Below, in pieces: positions 53,797-62,821 of a stretch of DNA of 64,000 nt. The DNA is from Bradyrhizobium lupini. Lineage in GTDB: Bacteria > Pseudomonadota > Alphaproteobacteria > Rhizobiales > Xanthobacteraceae. Location: NCBI RefSeq assembly GCF_040939785.1, contig NZ_CP162553.1, positions 5,847,001 to 5,911,000 of the forward strand. The letters are read 5' to 3'. Under the pieces are notes generated by a model, which was not told the origin of the DNA, searched no databases, and saw only the letters and a program-made list of their open reading frames with translations. The first letter of the stretch is position 1. Each line of letters starts with the position of its first letter. A program made the position numbers and the translations under genes.

Positions 53797-54261
53797 ATGT
53801 CGGATCGACTGAAGGCCGAGCGCGAGGCTGCGACCGCGCGGCGGAATTTGCTGACCCAGGATGCAATCGAGCGCACGGGGATCACCGAAGAGATGATCGG
53901 GGAACTCGTCACCCGCTTCTACGGGCGCGTGCGCGAGGATGAGCTGCTGGGGCCGGTGTTCGCGATCGTGCAGAATTGGGACGAGCACCTGGCCAAGCTC
54001 CGGGATTTCTGGTCGTCGGTCGTGCTGATGAGCGGCCGCTACCATGGTTCACCGATGCGGGCGCATATGCCACTGAACCTGATCGGGGATCATTTCGACC
54101 GCTGGCTCGATTTGTTCGAACAGACGGCGCGCGAGGTCTGCCCGCCGCCGGCAGCCGCGCTCTTCATCGACAGGGCGCGCCGCATCGCCGACAGTTTTGA
54201 GATGGCGTCGGCAACGTTGGCCGGACGTATCGCTGCGCCGCGTCACGTGCTCCGCTCCTAG
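53797..54261 (+). CDS. Group III truncated haemoglobin
   Basis: A protein of 154 residues from the ATG at 53797 (AAGGGA upstream). LVTRFYGRVREDELLGPVFAIVQNWDEHLAKLRDFWSSVVLMSGRYHGSPM (family text) carries the trHb3 hallmarks, with the proximal His expected in MRAHMPL, then HFDRWLDLFEQT. Such globins bind O2 or NO; a role in NO or microaerobic physiology is often proposed. It follows the hbdA-type gene by 139 bases. Confidence 0.88.
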   Translation: MSDRLKAEREAATARRNLLTQDAIERTGITEEMIGELVTRFYGRVREDELLGPVFAIVQNWDEHLAKLRDFWSSVVLMSGRYHGSPMRAHMPLNLIGDHFDRWLDLFEQTAREVCPPPAAALFIDRARRIADSFEMASATLAGRIAAPRHVLRS

Positions 54262-54523
54262 AACACAAAACGCTGCCTGAGAAATGCGCAGCCGCGCTGA
54301 TGGCGCTACGATGGCGCCGAGCGTCGGCGCATTGCACCAATACCGGCAGCATTGATCTGATCTGCAAAATCATCATGCCGGTCGCGTAGCGTGACGTTGC
54401 AATTAGAAAAATGCGCGTAAATGCGCGTGTTCGCGTTCAATCAGTGCGAGCATAACCATGTGATGCACTGCGGGAAAAAATCTTTGCCTTTTTTCGGCAG
54501 AGTTCCAGCGCCTGCTTGCGGGC

Positions 54524-55177
54524 ATGTCGCGTGCATCGTTCAACACATCCTCTTCATCCTCCGACAACACAGCGGAATCCGACGCTGACGCCTGCACGGA
54601 GCAAACCCGGCGGGCGCTGTTGATGAATGCGCTGGCCACCACGGCGTGCCTCGCCTGTTCCACGCAGGTCCACGCGGGCGAGGATGCGCCCGGCTCCGAC
54701 GAACGGCCTCAGAAGGGCGATCTGCTCGTGTTCTCCGAAGGCGATCAGGAGGGAAAGCCCGTCACCGCGGCCGCTCTGTCGGCCGGCGGACCGCCGGTGC
54801 ATGCCTGGCCGAAAGATCCGAAGACATCGGTCGTGCGCAGCGCCTCGCGCCTCAATGAGATTCTGATCATCCGCCTTGACCCCACCGAGCTCGACGAGCA
54901 GACGAAAGCGCGCGCTGTCGACGGCATCCTCGCCTATTCGGCAATCTGCTCGCATGCCGGCTGTCCTGTCACGGCCTGGGTGAAGAGCGATGTCGGCGAC
55001 AAGGAAGTGCTCAAATGCATGTGCCACAACTCCGAATACGATCCTCGCGCGGGCGCGCAGGTCGTGTTCGGGCCGGCGCCGCGACGGCTCGCTGCGCTGC
55101 CGCTGGCGCTGGCTGACGGCTCGCTCAGCGTCGCCGGAAACTTCATCGGAAAGGTAGGTGGCGCGCAGCCGGGATGA
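54524..55177 (+). CDS. Tat-exported Rieske [2Fe-2S] protein
   Basis: A protein of 217 residues. After about 27 disordered residues comes QTRRALLMNALATTACLACSTQVHA, a twin-arginine-like leader or uncleaved anchor. The cluster ligands are in CSHAGC and CMCHNSEYD (Cys-x-His and Cys-x2-His), around residues 143-148 and 165-173. The spacing is that of soluble Rieske proteins with a long insertion between the ligand loops. It is followed by the PQQ dehydrogenase gene 117 bases later on the same strand, so it may carry electrons from that enzyme to the respiratory chain (inference). Confidence 0.85.
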   Translation: MSRASFNTSSSSSDNTAESDADACTEQTRRALLMNALATTACLACSTQVHAGEDAPGSDERPQKGDLLVFSEGDQEGKPVTAAALSAGGPPVHAWPKDPKTSVVRSASRLNEILIIRLDPTELDEQTKARAVDGILAYSAICSHAGCPVTAWVKSDVGDKEVLKCMCHNSEYDPRAGAQVVFGPAPRRLAALPLALADGSLSVAGNFIGKVGGAQPG

Positions 55178-55293
55178 TGGGCGTGCGGGTTGTGCCCGCG
55201 TCACGAGAGGCCGCATCCGCCGATGGGCGGACGACGGGACGAACGACAAGAATTCAAAACAAGAATTCAAACGGATATAAAAGGGGAACGTCC

Positions 55294-57021
55294 ATGACCA
55301 GGAAGCAATGGTTACTGTCCGGCTTTGTCGCCTTCACGTGTCTTGCATCGACCGCCGCCATGTCAGGCCCGATCGAGAACTACGCGCCGGTTACCGCGCA
55401 GCGGTTGGAAAACCCGGAGCCCGCCAACTGGATGCTTTACCGGCGGACCTATGACGGGCAGGGCTACAGCCCACTCGACCAGATCAACACCTCGAATGTG
55501 AAGAACCTCACCCCGGTCTGGACTTTCGCGACCGGCGTGGTCGAAGGTCACGAGGCGCCGCCGATCGTCAACAACGGCGTGATGTTCGTGGCGACCCCGA
55601 TGGGCCAGGTGATCGCGCTGAACGCCAAGACCGGCGACGAATATTGGCGCTACAAGCGGCAGCTCCCCGACGACCTGTTCCAGTTGCATCCGACCAGTCG
55701 CGGCGTCGGCCTCTGGGAGGACAGGCTCTATCTGGCCACTACCGACGACCATGTCGTCGCGCTCGACGCCAAGACCGGCAAGGTGGTGTGGGACACCAAG
55801 GTTCAGGATTACAAGAAGGGCCAGTACATGACCCTGATGCCGCTGATCGTCGACGGCAAGGTCATCGTGGGCGGCTCCGGCGGCGAGTTCGGCGTGCGCG
55901 GCTATGTCGCCGCCTATGACGCCAAGGACGGCAAGGAGCTCTGGCGGACCTATACGATTCCGGGCGAAGGCGAACCCGGCCACGACACCTGGCAGGGCGA
56001 GGACTGGAAGAACGGCGGCGGCTCGGCCTGGATGACCGGCAATTACGACAAGGACACCAAGACGATCTATTGGGGCGTAGGCAACGCCGCGCCCTGGCCC
56101 GGCGAGATGCATCCGGGCGACAATCTCTATACCTCGTCGGTGCTCGCGCTCGATCCGAACACCGGCAAGATCAAGACCTATCATCAGTATCACCAGAACG
56201 ATTCCTGGGATTGGGATGAGGTCGAAGCGCCGATGTTGATCGACCTGCAACGCGACGGTCGCAACATCAAGAGTCTGGTCCATCCGGGACGCGATGCGAT
56301 CTTCTGGATACTCGAGCGCACGCCGACCAAGATCAACTACGTCGCCGGTTGGCCGTTCGTCTCCACCGACGTCTGGAAGGGCATCGACGCCGAGAGTGGC
56401 AGGCCGATCGTCGATCCCGCGCACAAGCCGATGGTCGGCAAGCGCGTGGAGTTCTGTCCGTCGCTGTGGGGCGGCAAGGATTGGCCCTCGGCGGCCTACA
56501 GCCAGAAGACCGGCCTCGTCTACGTGCCCGCCAACGAGAATTTCTGCGGCGGGTTCACCGGCGAGAAGGTTCCGCTCAAGCCCGGCGAACTCTGGCTCGG
56601 CACCAAGCCGGAGGACATCGGGCTGAAGACGAAGCCCGGGGCGGATCATTTCGGCGAGCTCCAGGCCTGGGACCCCGTTACGGGCAAGAAGATGTGGCAA
56701 CACAACTTCCCGAAATCGCAGCTGTTCGGATCGGTGACGGCGACCGCGGGCGATCTCGTCTTCGTGGGCGGCACCAACGACCGCAACTTCCGCGCCTTCA
56801 ACGCCAAGAGTGGCGAGCTGCTGTGGGAGCAGAAGACCAACTCCGGTATCATGGGCATGCCGGTGTCCTATGAGATCGACGGTACGCAATACATCGCGAT
56901 CCAGTCGGGATGGGGCGTGGATGCGCAGCGCATCCAGGATGCCCTCGTGACCAACAATATCGGCATCGAAGCCAACGTGCCGCAGGGCGGCGTGATCTGG
57001 GTGTTCGCGCTGAAGAAATAG
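55294..57021 (+). CDS. PQQ-dependent alcohol dehydrogenase, predicted lanthanide-dependent
   Basis: A protein of 575 residues from the ATG at 55294 (AGGGGA upstream), with a signal peptide ending AAMSG. Eight-bladed propeller W motifs recur (GDEYWRYKRQ, KVVWDTKV, KELWRTY, KKMWQHN, ELLWEQK). Predicted metal and active-site residues are Glu198 (GGEFGVRG), Asn264 (GVGNAAPWPG), catalytic Asp306 and Asp308 in SWDWDEVE. An acidic residue two places after the catalytic Asp is the mark of lanthanide enzymes (XoxF, ExaF); calcium enzymes have Ala there. The vicinal Cys pair of MxaF/XoxF is absent and there is no haem motif, so an external acceptor is needed; the Rieske protein upstream is a candidate. 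It belongs to a different clade from the xoxF at the right edge. Confidence 0.9.
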   Translation: MTRKQWLLSGFVAFTCLASTAAMSGPIENYAPVTAQRLENPEPANWMLYRRTYDGQGYSPLDQINTSNVKNLTPVWTFATGVVEGHEAPPIVNNGVMFVATPMGQVIALNAKTGDEYWRYKRQLPDDLFQLHPTSRGVGLWEDRLYLATTDDHVVALDAKTGKVVWDTKVQDYKKGQYMTLMPLIVDGKVIVGGSGGEFGVRGYVAAYDAKDGKELWRTYTIPGEGEPGHDTWQGEDWKNGGGSAWMTGNYDKDTKTIYWGVGNAAPWPGEMHPGDNLYTSSVLALDPNTGKIKTYHQYHQNDSWDWDEVEAPMLIDLQRDGRNIKSLVHPGRDAIFWILERTPTKINYVAGWPFVSTDVWKGIDAESGRPIVDPAHKPMVGKRVEFCPSLWGGKDWPSAAYSQKTGLVYVPANENFCGGFTGEKVPLKPGELWLGTKPEDIGLKTKPGADHFGELQAWDPVTGKKMWQHNFPKSQLFGSVTATAGDLVFVGGTNDRNFRAFNAKSGELLWEQKTNSGIMGMPVSYEIDGTQYIAIQSGWGVDAQRIQDALVTNNIGIEANVPQGGVIWVFALKK

Positions 57022-57061
57022 GCCCCGCTGGCGGATCGAAAGAAGCAGAGTGTCAGGGGGC

Positions 57062-57094
57062 AAATGCGGCGGACGGTAACGTCCGCCGCATTTT
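57062..57094 (+). terminator. Rho-independent terminator after the PQQ dehydrogenase
   Basis: A 14-base-pair perfect stem AAATGCGGCGGACG with a GTAA loop and a TTTT end lies 40 bases beyond the stop. Confidence 0.9.
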
Positions 57095-57109
57095 GCGTGG
57101 GCGTTGTCC

Positions 57110-57262
57110 CTTCTTCCCCTTCGGGAGAAGGTGGCGCGAAGCGCCGGATGAGGGGTTCTATCCGCGCGTCTCAATGTGCGGACCCGCGCAGGCATACCCC
57201 CCACCCACGCGTGATCGTGGCAACTGGCGTCGCTGCCCTCTCCCGCAAGGAAAGAGGGCACA
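57110..57262. repeat. Short intergenic repeat with two hairpins
   Basis: CTTCTTCCCCTTCGGGAGAAG followed by GGCGCGAAGCGCC and GATGAGGGG, then a second half CCCTCTCCCGCAAGGAAAGAGGG at about 57235-57258. Elements of this design are, from memory, dispersed in many Bradyrhizobium intergenic regions. No gene lies in 57022-57327. Confidence 0.55.
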
Positions 57263-57327
57263 TCGATGCGCTTCGGCGAAGAAGTAGAGCCGATATTCGC
57301 GATGTCAAAACGCCGATGCTCAGATCG

Positions 57328-57588
57328 CTACTTCCCCTCGCGCTCGACCTTGTCCTTTTCCTTCTGGTTCATCTCGCGAACCTTGGGATCGGGATTGTGC
57401 TGTCCGGTAGTCTGGGTGGTCGAGGGCGGCGTGGCATTGGCGTTGGGCAGCGAGTTCTGGTCCGGCGTGCTGGGGCGCGTCGCCGTTGTCGGCGGCGTGG
57501 TGTTGCTCTGGGCGTATGCGCCAGTGGCCGTCAAAAGAAAGGCGCTCGACAGCAACGAGACTGCGAGCGCCTTTGGGATATGGGTCAT
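57328..57588 (-). CDS. Small exported Thr/Pro-rich protein
   Basis: A protein of 86 residues from the ATG at 57588. A signal peptide ends GAYAQ; the mature part is rich in Thr, Pro, Asn and Ser, closing with a charged stretch KVREMNQKEKDKVEREGK. No Cys, no known domain. It lies between the PQQ dehydrogenase and the molybdenum hydroxylase, 58 bases after the latter's stop on the same strand, and could be co-transcribed. Confidence 0.75.
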   Translation of the reverse strand: MTHIPKALAVSLLSSAFLLTATGAYAQSNTTPPTTATRPSTPDQNSLPNANATPPSTTQTTGQHNPDPKVREMNQKEKDKVEREGK

Positions 57589-57645
57589 CGATCTGCTCCT
57601 GTCAGATCGATGCAAACGGCGCGAGGCCGCCTTGTGTTCCCGCCT

Positions 57646-59958
57646 TTACGCTTCCAATTGCTTGCCGAGCGGAAGGCTGCGGATGCGCTTTCCGGTCGCG
57701 GCGAAGATGGCGTTCATCAGCGCCGGCGCGAATGGCGGGACGCCAGGCTCGCCCACGCCGCTCGGCGGCGTGTCGGGTCCTGGCGGCACGATGTAGACGT
57801 TGGTCACCGCAGGGGATTCGTCGATCCTGAGGACCTGGAAGTCGTCGAAGTTCTTCTGCTGCACCTTGCCGTCCTTGAAGGTGATCTCGCCGTATTTGGC
57901 GAGACTGAGCCCCATGATCGCCGCGCCCTCGATCTGGGAGGCGATGCGCTCGGGGTTGACATAGGTGCCGCAGTCGATGGCGGTGTCCACCCGCGGCACC
58001 GCCAGCTTGCCCTTGTCGTCGACGGCCACCTCGACGATGGTCGCGATATAGCTGACGAAGCTGCGGTGCACGGCGATGCCGAGGCCATGGCCCTTCGGCA
58101 CTTGACGGCCCCATTCGCCCTTCTCGGCGACCAGCTCGACCACCTTGCGCAGGCGCGCGGTGTCGATCGGATAGCTGTCCAAGGGCTCGCCGTAGTTCCA
58201 CATGTCCTTCACGGCGGGCTTGACGATGCGCGGGCTCCCGATCAGCGCGAGCAGCGTCTCCTTCTGGTCGCGGCCGGTCGCATGGGCGATCTCGCCCACC
58301 ATCGACTGGACCGCGAAGGCGCGCGGGATGTTCGAGACCGAGCGGAACCAGCCGATGCGGGTGAACGCCGCGGCTTCCGGGTTCTCGCAGGAGATGTTAG
58401 CGATCTCGAACGGCATGTCGACGAGGCCCATGCCGAGCTCGAAGGGCGCCTCATGCTTTGCACCCGCCGCGAACGTCGAGGCGATGCTCGGGGCCACGCT
58501 GCGATGGCGCCAAGCGATCACCTTGCCGCTCTTGTCGAGCCCCGCCTCGATCCGTTCCACGGAGACCGTGTGCAGGAAATCGTGGCGGACGTCGTCCTCG
58601 CGCGTCCACTGCACCTTGACGGGTACGCCGAGCTCCTTCGACAGCAACGCGGCCTCGAGCGCAAAGTCGCATTTCGACTTGCGGCCGAAACCGCCGCCGA
58701 GCAGCGTGACGTTGACCGTGACATTGCCCTCGGGAATGCCGAGCGTCTTCGCGACGTCCTCGCGCGTACCGCCCGGGCTTTGCACCGGCGCCCAGATCTC
58801 CGCCTTGTCACCCTTGACGTCGGCGACCGCCACCGGCGGCTCCATGCTGACATGAGCAAGATGCGGCAGATAATATTCGCCGACGACGACCTTGTCGGCG
58901 CCCTTCAGAGCAGCCTCGGCATCGCCTTCCTGGCGCACCACAAGGCCCGGCTTGCGCGAGGCCTCCTCGAGCTCCTTGCGGTAGGCGACGGAATCGTATT
59001 TGCCGTTGGCGCCATCGTCCCAGGTCAGCTTCAGCGCGTCGCGACCCTTGATCGCCGCGCCGGTATTGCGCGCGATCACGGCAACGCCGCCGAGCGGCTG
59101 GAATTTCGACGGCCACGGCCAGCCGCGCACCTCCATCACCTTCTCCACGCCCGGGACCTTCAACGCCGCGTCCGGATCGAACGAGACCAACTTGCCGCCG
59201 GTCACCGGCGGGCGCGCGATCACGGCATACTTCATGCCAGGCAGCCGCACGTCGGCGCCGTAACGCGCTTTGCCGGTGGTGATGTCATGGAGATCGACGA
59301 TGCCGATCTGGCCCTTGCCGAGATAGCGGAAGTCCTTGGGGTCCTTCAGCTTGAGCCCTTCGATGCTCGGGACCGACTCCTTGGCAGCGTCGGCTGCGAG
59401 CTCGCCGAACCCGAGCTTGCGGCTCGTCGCGCTGTGGACGACTTCGTGATTGACGGCCTTGACCTCGGTTGCCGGCACACCCCAGCGTTTCGCGGCGGCC
59501 TGCTCAAGCATGGTACGGGCGGAGGCACCGATCTGGCGCATCGGCATCAGATAATGCCGCGTGCTGCGCGAGCCGTCGGTGTCCTGGTTGCCGAACTTGA
59601 CCTCGTCGCCATGGGCCTGTTCCACCTTGACCCGTGACCAGTCGGCTTCCATCTCCTCGGCCACGATCAGCGGCAGGCTGGTGCGCACGCCCGTTCCCAT
59701 CTCGGCGCGGTGGGCGAGGATGGTGACGGTGCCGTCGGGCGCGACCGCGACGAATACGCGCGGATCGACCACGACGCCGTGCGGCATCTTGCCGGCGCCG
59801 GTCTCGTAGGCGAACGCCTGGCGCGACATCACGGGCGCCGCGAGCACAAAGCCGCCGGTGATGCCGAGCCCCTTCAGGATGCTGCGGCGCGAAACCTTCT
59901 CGACCTTGATGTTCTTCTCGAAGCCACGAAGCTTCTTCGGGTTGTCGATGAAATTCAT
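57646..59958 (-). CDS. Molybdenum hydroxylase large subunit, IorB/aldehyde oxidase type, Tat-exported
   Basis: A protein of 770 residues from the ATG at 59958 (GGGAG eleven bases upstream). A twin-arginine leader SRRSILKGLGITGGFVLAAP precedes the enzyme, so it acts in the periplasm. Molybdopterin cytosine dinucleotide segments include LLGGGFGRKSKCDFALEAALLS, TRIGWFRSVSNI and PPSGVGEPGVPPFAPALMNAI with the catalytic Glu (GEPG). The xanthine dehydrogenase family text fits the two-subunit isoquinoline oxidoreductase-like group, which lacks an FAD subunit and hands electrons to cytochromes. Next to PQQ alcohol dehydrogenases it is a plausible periplasmic aldehyde oxidase (inference). It follows the Fe-S subunit gene with a one-base gap. 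Confidence 0.9.
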   Translation of the reverse strand: MNFIDNPKKLRGFEKNIKVEKVSRRSILKGLGITGGFVLAAPVMSRQAFAYETGAGKMPHGVVVDPRVFVAVAPDGTVTILAHRAEMGTGVRTSLPLIVAEEMEADWSRVKVEQAHGDEVKFGNQDTDGSRSTRHYLMPMRQIGASARTMLEQAAAKRWGVPATEVKAVNHEVVHSATSRKLGFGELAADAAKESVPSIEGLKLKDPKDFRYLGKGQIGIVDLHDITTGKARYGADVRLPGMKYAVIARPPVTGGKLVSFDPDAALKVPGVEKVMEVRGWPWPSKFQPLGGVAVIARNTGAAIKGRDALKLTWDDGANGKYDSVAYRKELEEASRKPGLVVRQEGDAEAALKGADKVVVGEYYLPHLAHVSMEPPVAVADVKGDKAEIWAPVQSPGGTREDVAKTLGIPEGNVTVNVTLLGGGFGRKSKCDFALEAALLSKELGVPVKVQWTREDDVRHDFLHTVSVERIEAGLDKSGKVIAWRHRSVAPSIASTFAAGAKHEAPFELGMGLVDMPFEIANISCENPEAAAFTRIGWFRSVSNIPRAFAVQSMVGEIAHATGRDQKETLLALIGSPRIVKPAVKDMWNYGEPLDSYPIDTARLRKVVELVAEKGEWGRQVPKGHGLGIAVHRSFVSYIATIVEVAVDDKGKLAVPRVDTAIDCGTYVNPERIASQIEGAAIMGLSLAKYGEITFKDGKVQQKNFDDFQVLRIDESPAVTNVYIVPPGPDTPPSGVGEPGVPPFAPALMNAIFAATGKRIRSLPLGKQLEA

Positions 59959-59959
59959 G

Positions 59960-60412
59960 TCACACTCCCGTCGATGCGAGATGGACCGCATTCTCGATGC
60001 GCTGGTAGCAGCCGCAGCGGCAGATGTTGCCGGACATCGCCTCGCGGATCTGGTCGTGCGACGGCTTCGGGTTGTCCATCAGCAGCGCAGCCGCCTGCAT
60101 GATCTGGCCCGCCTGGCAGAAGCCGCACTGGGGTACGTTGACCTGACGCCAGGCCTTCTGCACCGGGTGATCGCCGTTCGGATGCAGTCCCTCGATCGTC
60201 GTGATCTCGCGGCCGGCGACGTCGTTGATCGACGTGATGCAGGCGCGCACGGCTTCCTTGTCGACGATAACGGTGCAGGCGCCGCACAGGGCCTGGCCAC
60301 AGCCGAACTTGGTGCCGGTCAGCCCGGCCTCGTCGCGCAGGAACCAGAGTAGCGGGAGATCCGGGTCGCCGTCCCAGCTCTGTTCCTGGCCATTGATCTT
60401 CACCTTGATCAT
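59960..60412 (-). CDS. Molybdenum hydroxylase small subunit with two [2Fe-2S] clusters (IorA type)
   Basis: A protein of 150 residues. The N-terminal plant-ferredoxin cluster is in [12 protein letters not shown] with a further Cys in VRACI; the C-terminal cluster is in QCGFCQAGQ and CRCGCYQRI. The protein has no leader and is presumably carried out with the Tat-borne large subunit. It transfers electrons from the Mo site. Together with the downstream large subunit it makes a complete heterodimer. Confidence 0.93.
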   Translation of the reverse strand: MIKVKINGQEQSWDGDPDLPLLWFLRDEAGLTGTKFGCGQALCGACTVIVDKEAVRACITSINDVAGREITTIEGLHPNGDHPVQKAWRQVNVPQCGFCQAGQIMQAAALLMDNPKPSHDQIREAMSGNICRCGCYQRIENAVHLASTGV

Positions 60413-60766
60413 GATCGTTCCTCGCTCTTCATAAGCTTGCCGATTTCAGATTTTCCAGATGCCGGTCGATGGAACGCCCGCTGCGCGGCGTCGCGTTCCA
60501 GCCGTCCTCCCGCGCGGGCAGATCCCGGCAGGACTCAGAGGAATGCCAATGTCATGTCCGGATGTGCTCGATACCTCCCGTCGTGTTCTTGATTATTGAA
60601 TTTCGCGCGGCATCGTCACGACGCGATCGTAGCAGGATCGCTTCGGTCTGGCGTTCACAGCCAAGTGTTTTCCAATCAGCTGTTCTCGACGGGAAAAGAT
60701 TGCAACGAAGGTTTGTCAAAAGCAGGGCGCCCCATCGCGCCGCGCGCCTCTCGAGATGGGCGCACT
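60413..60766. other. Intergenic region upstream of the molybdenum hydroxylase genes
   Basis: About 350 bases without a recognisable gene; it should hold the promoter of the leftward 60412-57646 unit. Short frames here are unlike any family. No conserved box was identified. Confidence 0.45.
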
Positions 60767-60808
60767 AAAAAAGAGCTTCGTCCGCCAGAAGACCTGTGCG
60801 GACGAAGC
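60767..60808 (-). terminator. Rho-independent terminator of the xoxF-gfa unit
   Basis: An 11-base-pair perfect stem (GCTTCGTCCGC and complement, 60775-60785 with 60798-60808) with a 12-base loop. On the minus strand it is followed by CT then TTTTTT (60767-60772). It closes the leftward unit ending with gfa, about 250 bases after its stop. Confidence 0.88.
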
Positions 60809-60971
60809 AGGATGCCTCAGTCGAGGGAGGGAGAAACGCAGGCCGCGGACTTCAAGCCGGAAGCCGGCGGCCCTGCGCAGTCATTCAGAGACCAGGACTG
60901 AGGGAGTTGACGGTCCCCACACAAGTGCAGTTGAAAAGCGGCGGCATCGCCGCGATTGTCCCGGGCCGGCT

Positions 60972-61010
60972 CCGTCCGCTCGCTGGGTGTGGTGGAACGC
61001 GAGCGGACGG
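60972..61010. other. Perfect 12-bp inverted repeat downstream of gfa
   Basis: CCGTCCGCTCGC and its complement flank a 15-base loop, 44 bases beyond the gfa stop. There is no T tract on either strand; it may stabilise the 3' end of the mRNA upstream of the true terminator. Confidence 0.5.
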
Positions 61011-61024
61011 GGCGCAGCAAACGT

Positions 61025-61069
61025 CAGGCGACCTTTGCTCAGGCGGCCTTTGCTTAAGCGGCCTTGGCT
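61025..61069. repeat. Three 15-bp tandem units at the gfa 3' end
   Basis: CAGGCGACCTTTGCT, CAGGCGGCCTTTGCT and TAAGCGGCCTTGGCT lie head to tail. In the gfa reading frame each unit encodes Ala-Lys-Ala/Val-Ala followed by a stop, so the end of the gene with its stop codon has been copied twice. Confidence 0.75.
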
Positions 61070-61617
61070 TTCGCCACGTGGGTCGCGATCGCGTCCATCA
61101 GCGCCGGTGACAGGCAGTCATAGGGCTCAAGTCCAAGCTCCTTGAACCGAGCCCGTATTCCGCCCATCTGCTCCGGCTTCACGCCCGATTCGATCACCGA
61201 CGAGACGAAGGCGGCGAATTGCGGCGCCTGCGAACCCTGCTCCTGGAACAGTTCGGGGTGGATGAAGTCGAGGCCGTAGAACGGGTGATCCTTGTTCTCG
61301 ATGCGGCCGTACATGTGCGTGCCGCAGGCCTTGCAGGCGTAGCGCTGGATCGTCGCCGATGGATCGACGATCTGGAGCTTGTCGCCGTTCTCGAGCACGG
61401 TGACGTTCTGGCGGGGTACCACGGCGACGACGGAGAAATTCGCCCCCTGCGGTTTCCAGCACTTGGTGCAGCCACAGGCGTGATTATGCGCGACGTCGCC
61501 CTTGACGGCGACCTTGACCTGATGGTCCTTGCATTTGCATGCGAGCGTGCCGCCGGCGAAGCTGCCGCTGCCCTGTTTGATGCCGTTATCGATCGAGGGA
61601 TGGAGTGCAACAGTCAT
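61054..61617 (-). CDS. gfa: S-(hydroxymethyl)glutathione synthase (glutathione-dependent formaldehyde-activating enzyme)
   Basis: A protein of 187 residues of the Gfa family. Zinc-binding cysteines are in [20 protein letters not shown] and [29 protein letters not shown] is typical of Gfa. It speeds the addition of glutathione to formaldehyde in the cytoplasm, the first step of formaldehyde oxidation. It follows the dehydrogenase gene by 33 bases in the same leftward unit. The 3' end carries a tandem repeat. Confidence 0.95.
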   Translation of the reverse strand: MTVALHPSIDNGIKQGSGSFAGGTLACKCKDHQVKVAVKGDVAHNHACGCTKCWKPQGANFSVVAVVPRQNVTVLENGDKLQIVDPSATIQRYACKACGTHMYGRIENKDHPFYGLDFIHPELFQEQGSQAPQFAAFVSSVIESGVKPEQMGGIRARFKELGLEPYDCLSPALMDAIATHVAKAKAA

Positions 61618-61650
61618 GGGTCGATCCTCCTTGGGGTGACGCTTTTCGAA

Positions 61651-62760
61651 CTAGAACACGACGACTGAACGGATGGACTTGCCCTCATGCATCAGGTCGA
61701 AGCCTTTGTTGATGTCTTCGAGCTTGAGCGTGTGGGTAATCATCGGGTCGATCTGGATCTTTCCGTTCATGTACCAGTCGACGATCTTCGGCACGTCGGT
61801 GCGGCCCCGCGCGCCGCCGAAGGCGGTGCCGCGCCAGTTTCGCCCGGTGACGAGCTGGAACGGGCGGGTCGCGATCTCCTTGCCGGATTCGGCAACGCCG
61901 ATGATGATCGAGGTGCCCCAGCCGCGATGGCAGGCTTCCAGCGCCTGGCGCATCACCGTGGTGTTGCCGGTGCAGTCGAAGGTATAGTCGGCGCCGCCGT
62001 CGGTCAGGGTCACGAGATGCGGGACGATGTCGCCGGTGATCTTCTTGGGATTGACGAAGTCGGTCATGCCGAACCGGCGTCCCCATTCCTCCTTGGAGTC
62101 GTTGATGTCGACGCCGATGATCTTGTCCGCGCCAGCCATCTTGGCGCCCTGGATCACGTTCAGGCCGATGCCGCCGAGGCCGAACACGACCACGTTGGAG
62201 CCCGGCTCGACCTTGGCGGTGTTAACGACGGCGCCGACGCCCGTGGTGACGCCGCAGCCGATGTAGCAGCTCTTGTCGAACGGCGCGTCCTCGCGGATCT
62301 TGGCGACCGCGATCTCCGGCAGCACGGTGAAGTTCGAGAAGGTCGAGCAGCCCATGTAGTGGTAGATCGGCTTGCCTTTGTAGGAGAATCGGCTGGTACC
62401 ATCGGGCATCACGCCTTTGCCCTGCGTCGCGCGGATCGCGGTGCAGAGGTTGGTCTTCTGGCTGAGGCAGCTTTTGCATTGCCGGCATTCCGGCGTGTAG
62501 AGCGGGATGACATGGTCGCCCGGCTTCACCGAGGTCACGCCAGCACCGATCTCGCGGATGATGCCCGCGCCCTCATGGCCCAGGATCGACGGGAAAATTC
62601 CCTCGCTGTCGAAGCCGTCGAGCGTGTAGGCGTCGGTATGGCAGATGCCCGTCGCCTTGATCTCGACCAGGACTTCGCCGACCTTTGGTCCTTCCAGATC
62701 GACTTCGACGATCTCGAGCGGCTTCTTGGCTTCGAAAGCGACGGCGGCACGTGTCTTCAT
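61651..62760 (-). CDS. frmA: S-(hydroxymethyl)glutathione dehydrogenase (class III alcohol dehydrogenase)
   Basis: A protein of 369 residues. The catalytic Zn is bound by [12 protein letters not shown] (Cys), LGHEGAG (His) and the later CGVTTG Cys; structural Zn by [15 protein letters not shown]. The NAD fold is [27 protein letters not shown]. It oxidises S-hydroxymethylglutathione to S-formylglutathione. It lies between the cytochrome c and gfa genes; S-formylglutathione hydrolase (fghA) is not in the window. Confidence 0.96.
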   Translation of the reverse strand: MKTRAAVAFEAKKPLEIVEVDLEGPKVGEVLVEIKATGICHTDAYTLDGFDSEGIFPSILGHEGAGIIREIGAGVTSVKPGDHVIPLYTPECRQCKSCLSQKTNLCTAIRATQGKGVMPDGTSRFSYKGKPIYHYMGCSTFSNFTVLPEIAVAKIREDAPFDKSCYIGCGVTTGVGAVVNTAKVEPGSNVVVFGLGGIGLNVIQGAKMAGADKIIGVDINDSKEEWGRRFGMTDFVNPKKITGDIVPHLVTLTDGGADYTFDCTGNTTVMRQALEACHRGWGTSIIIGVAESGKEIATRPFQLVTGRNWRGTAFGGARGRTDVPKIVDWYMNGKIQIDPMITHTLKLEDINKGFDLMHEGKSIRSVVVF

Positions 62761-62821
62761 CTTAAGCTCCTTAAATTCCAGCAGGGCGCCCAGATCCAGG
62801 TCCTGGTCGGGCTCCGCACGT

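Noticed and set aside
57064..59637. Very long open frame opposite the molybdenum hydroxylase large subunit
   Set aside because: It is antisense to a gene with clear family motifs, is Arg/His/Asp-rich without any motif, and reflects codon bias in G+C-rich DNA. The same applies to long antisense frames over bisC, the epoxide hydrolase and hutU.
60469..60901. Short overlapping + strand frames upstream of the hydroxylase genes
   Set aside because: Arg-rich, no ribosome site of note, no family text, and one crosses the minus-strand terminator.
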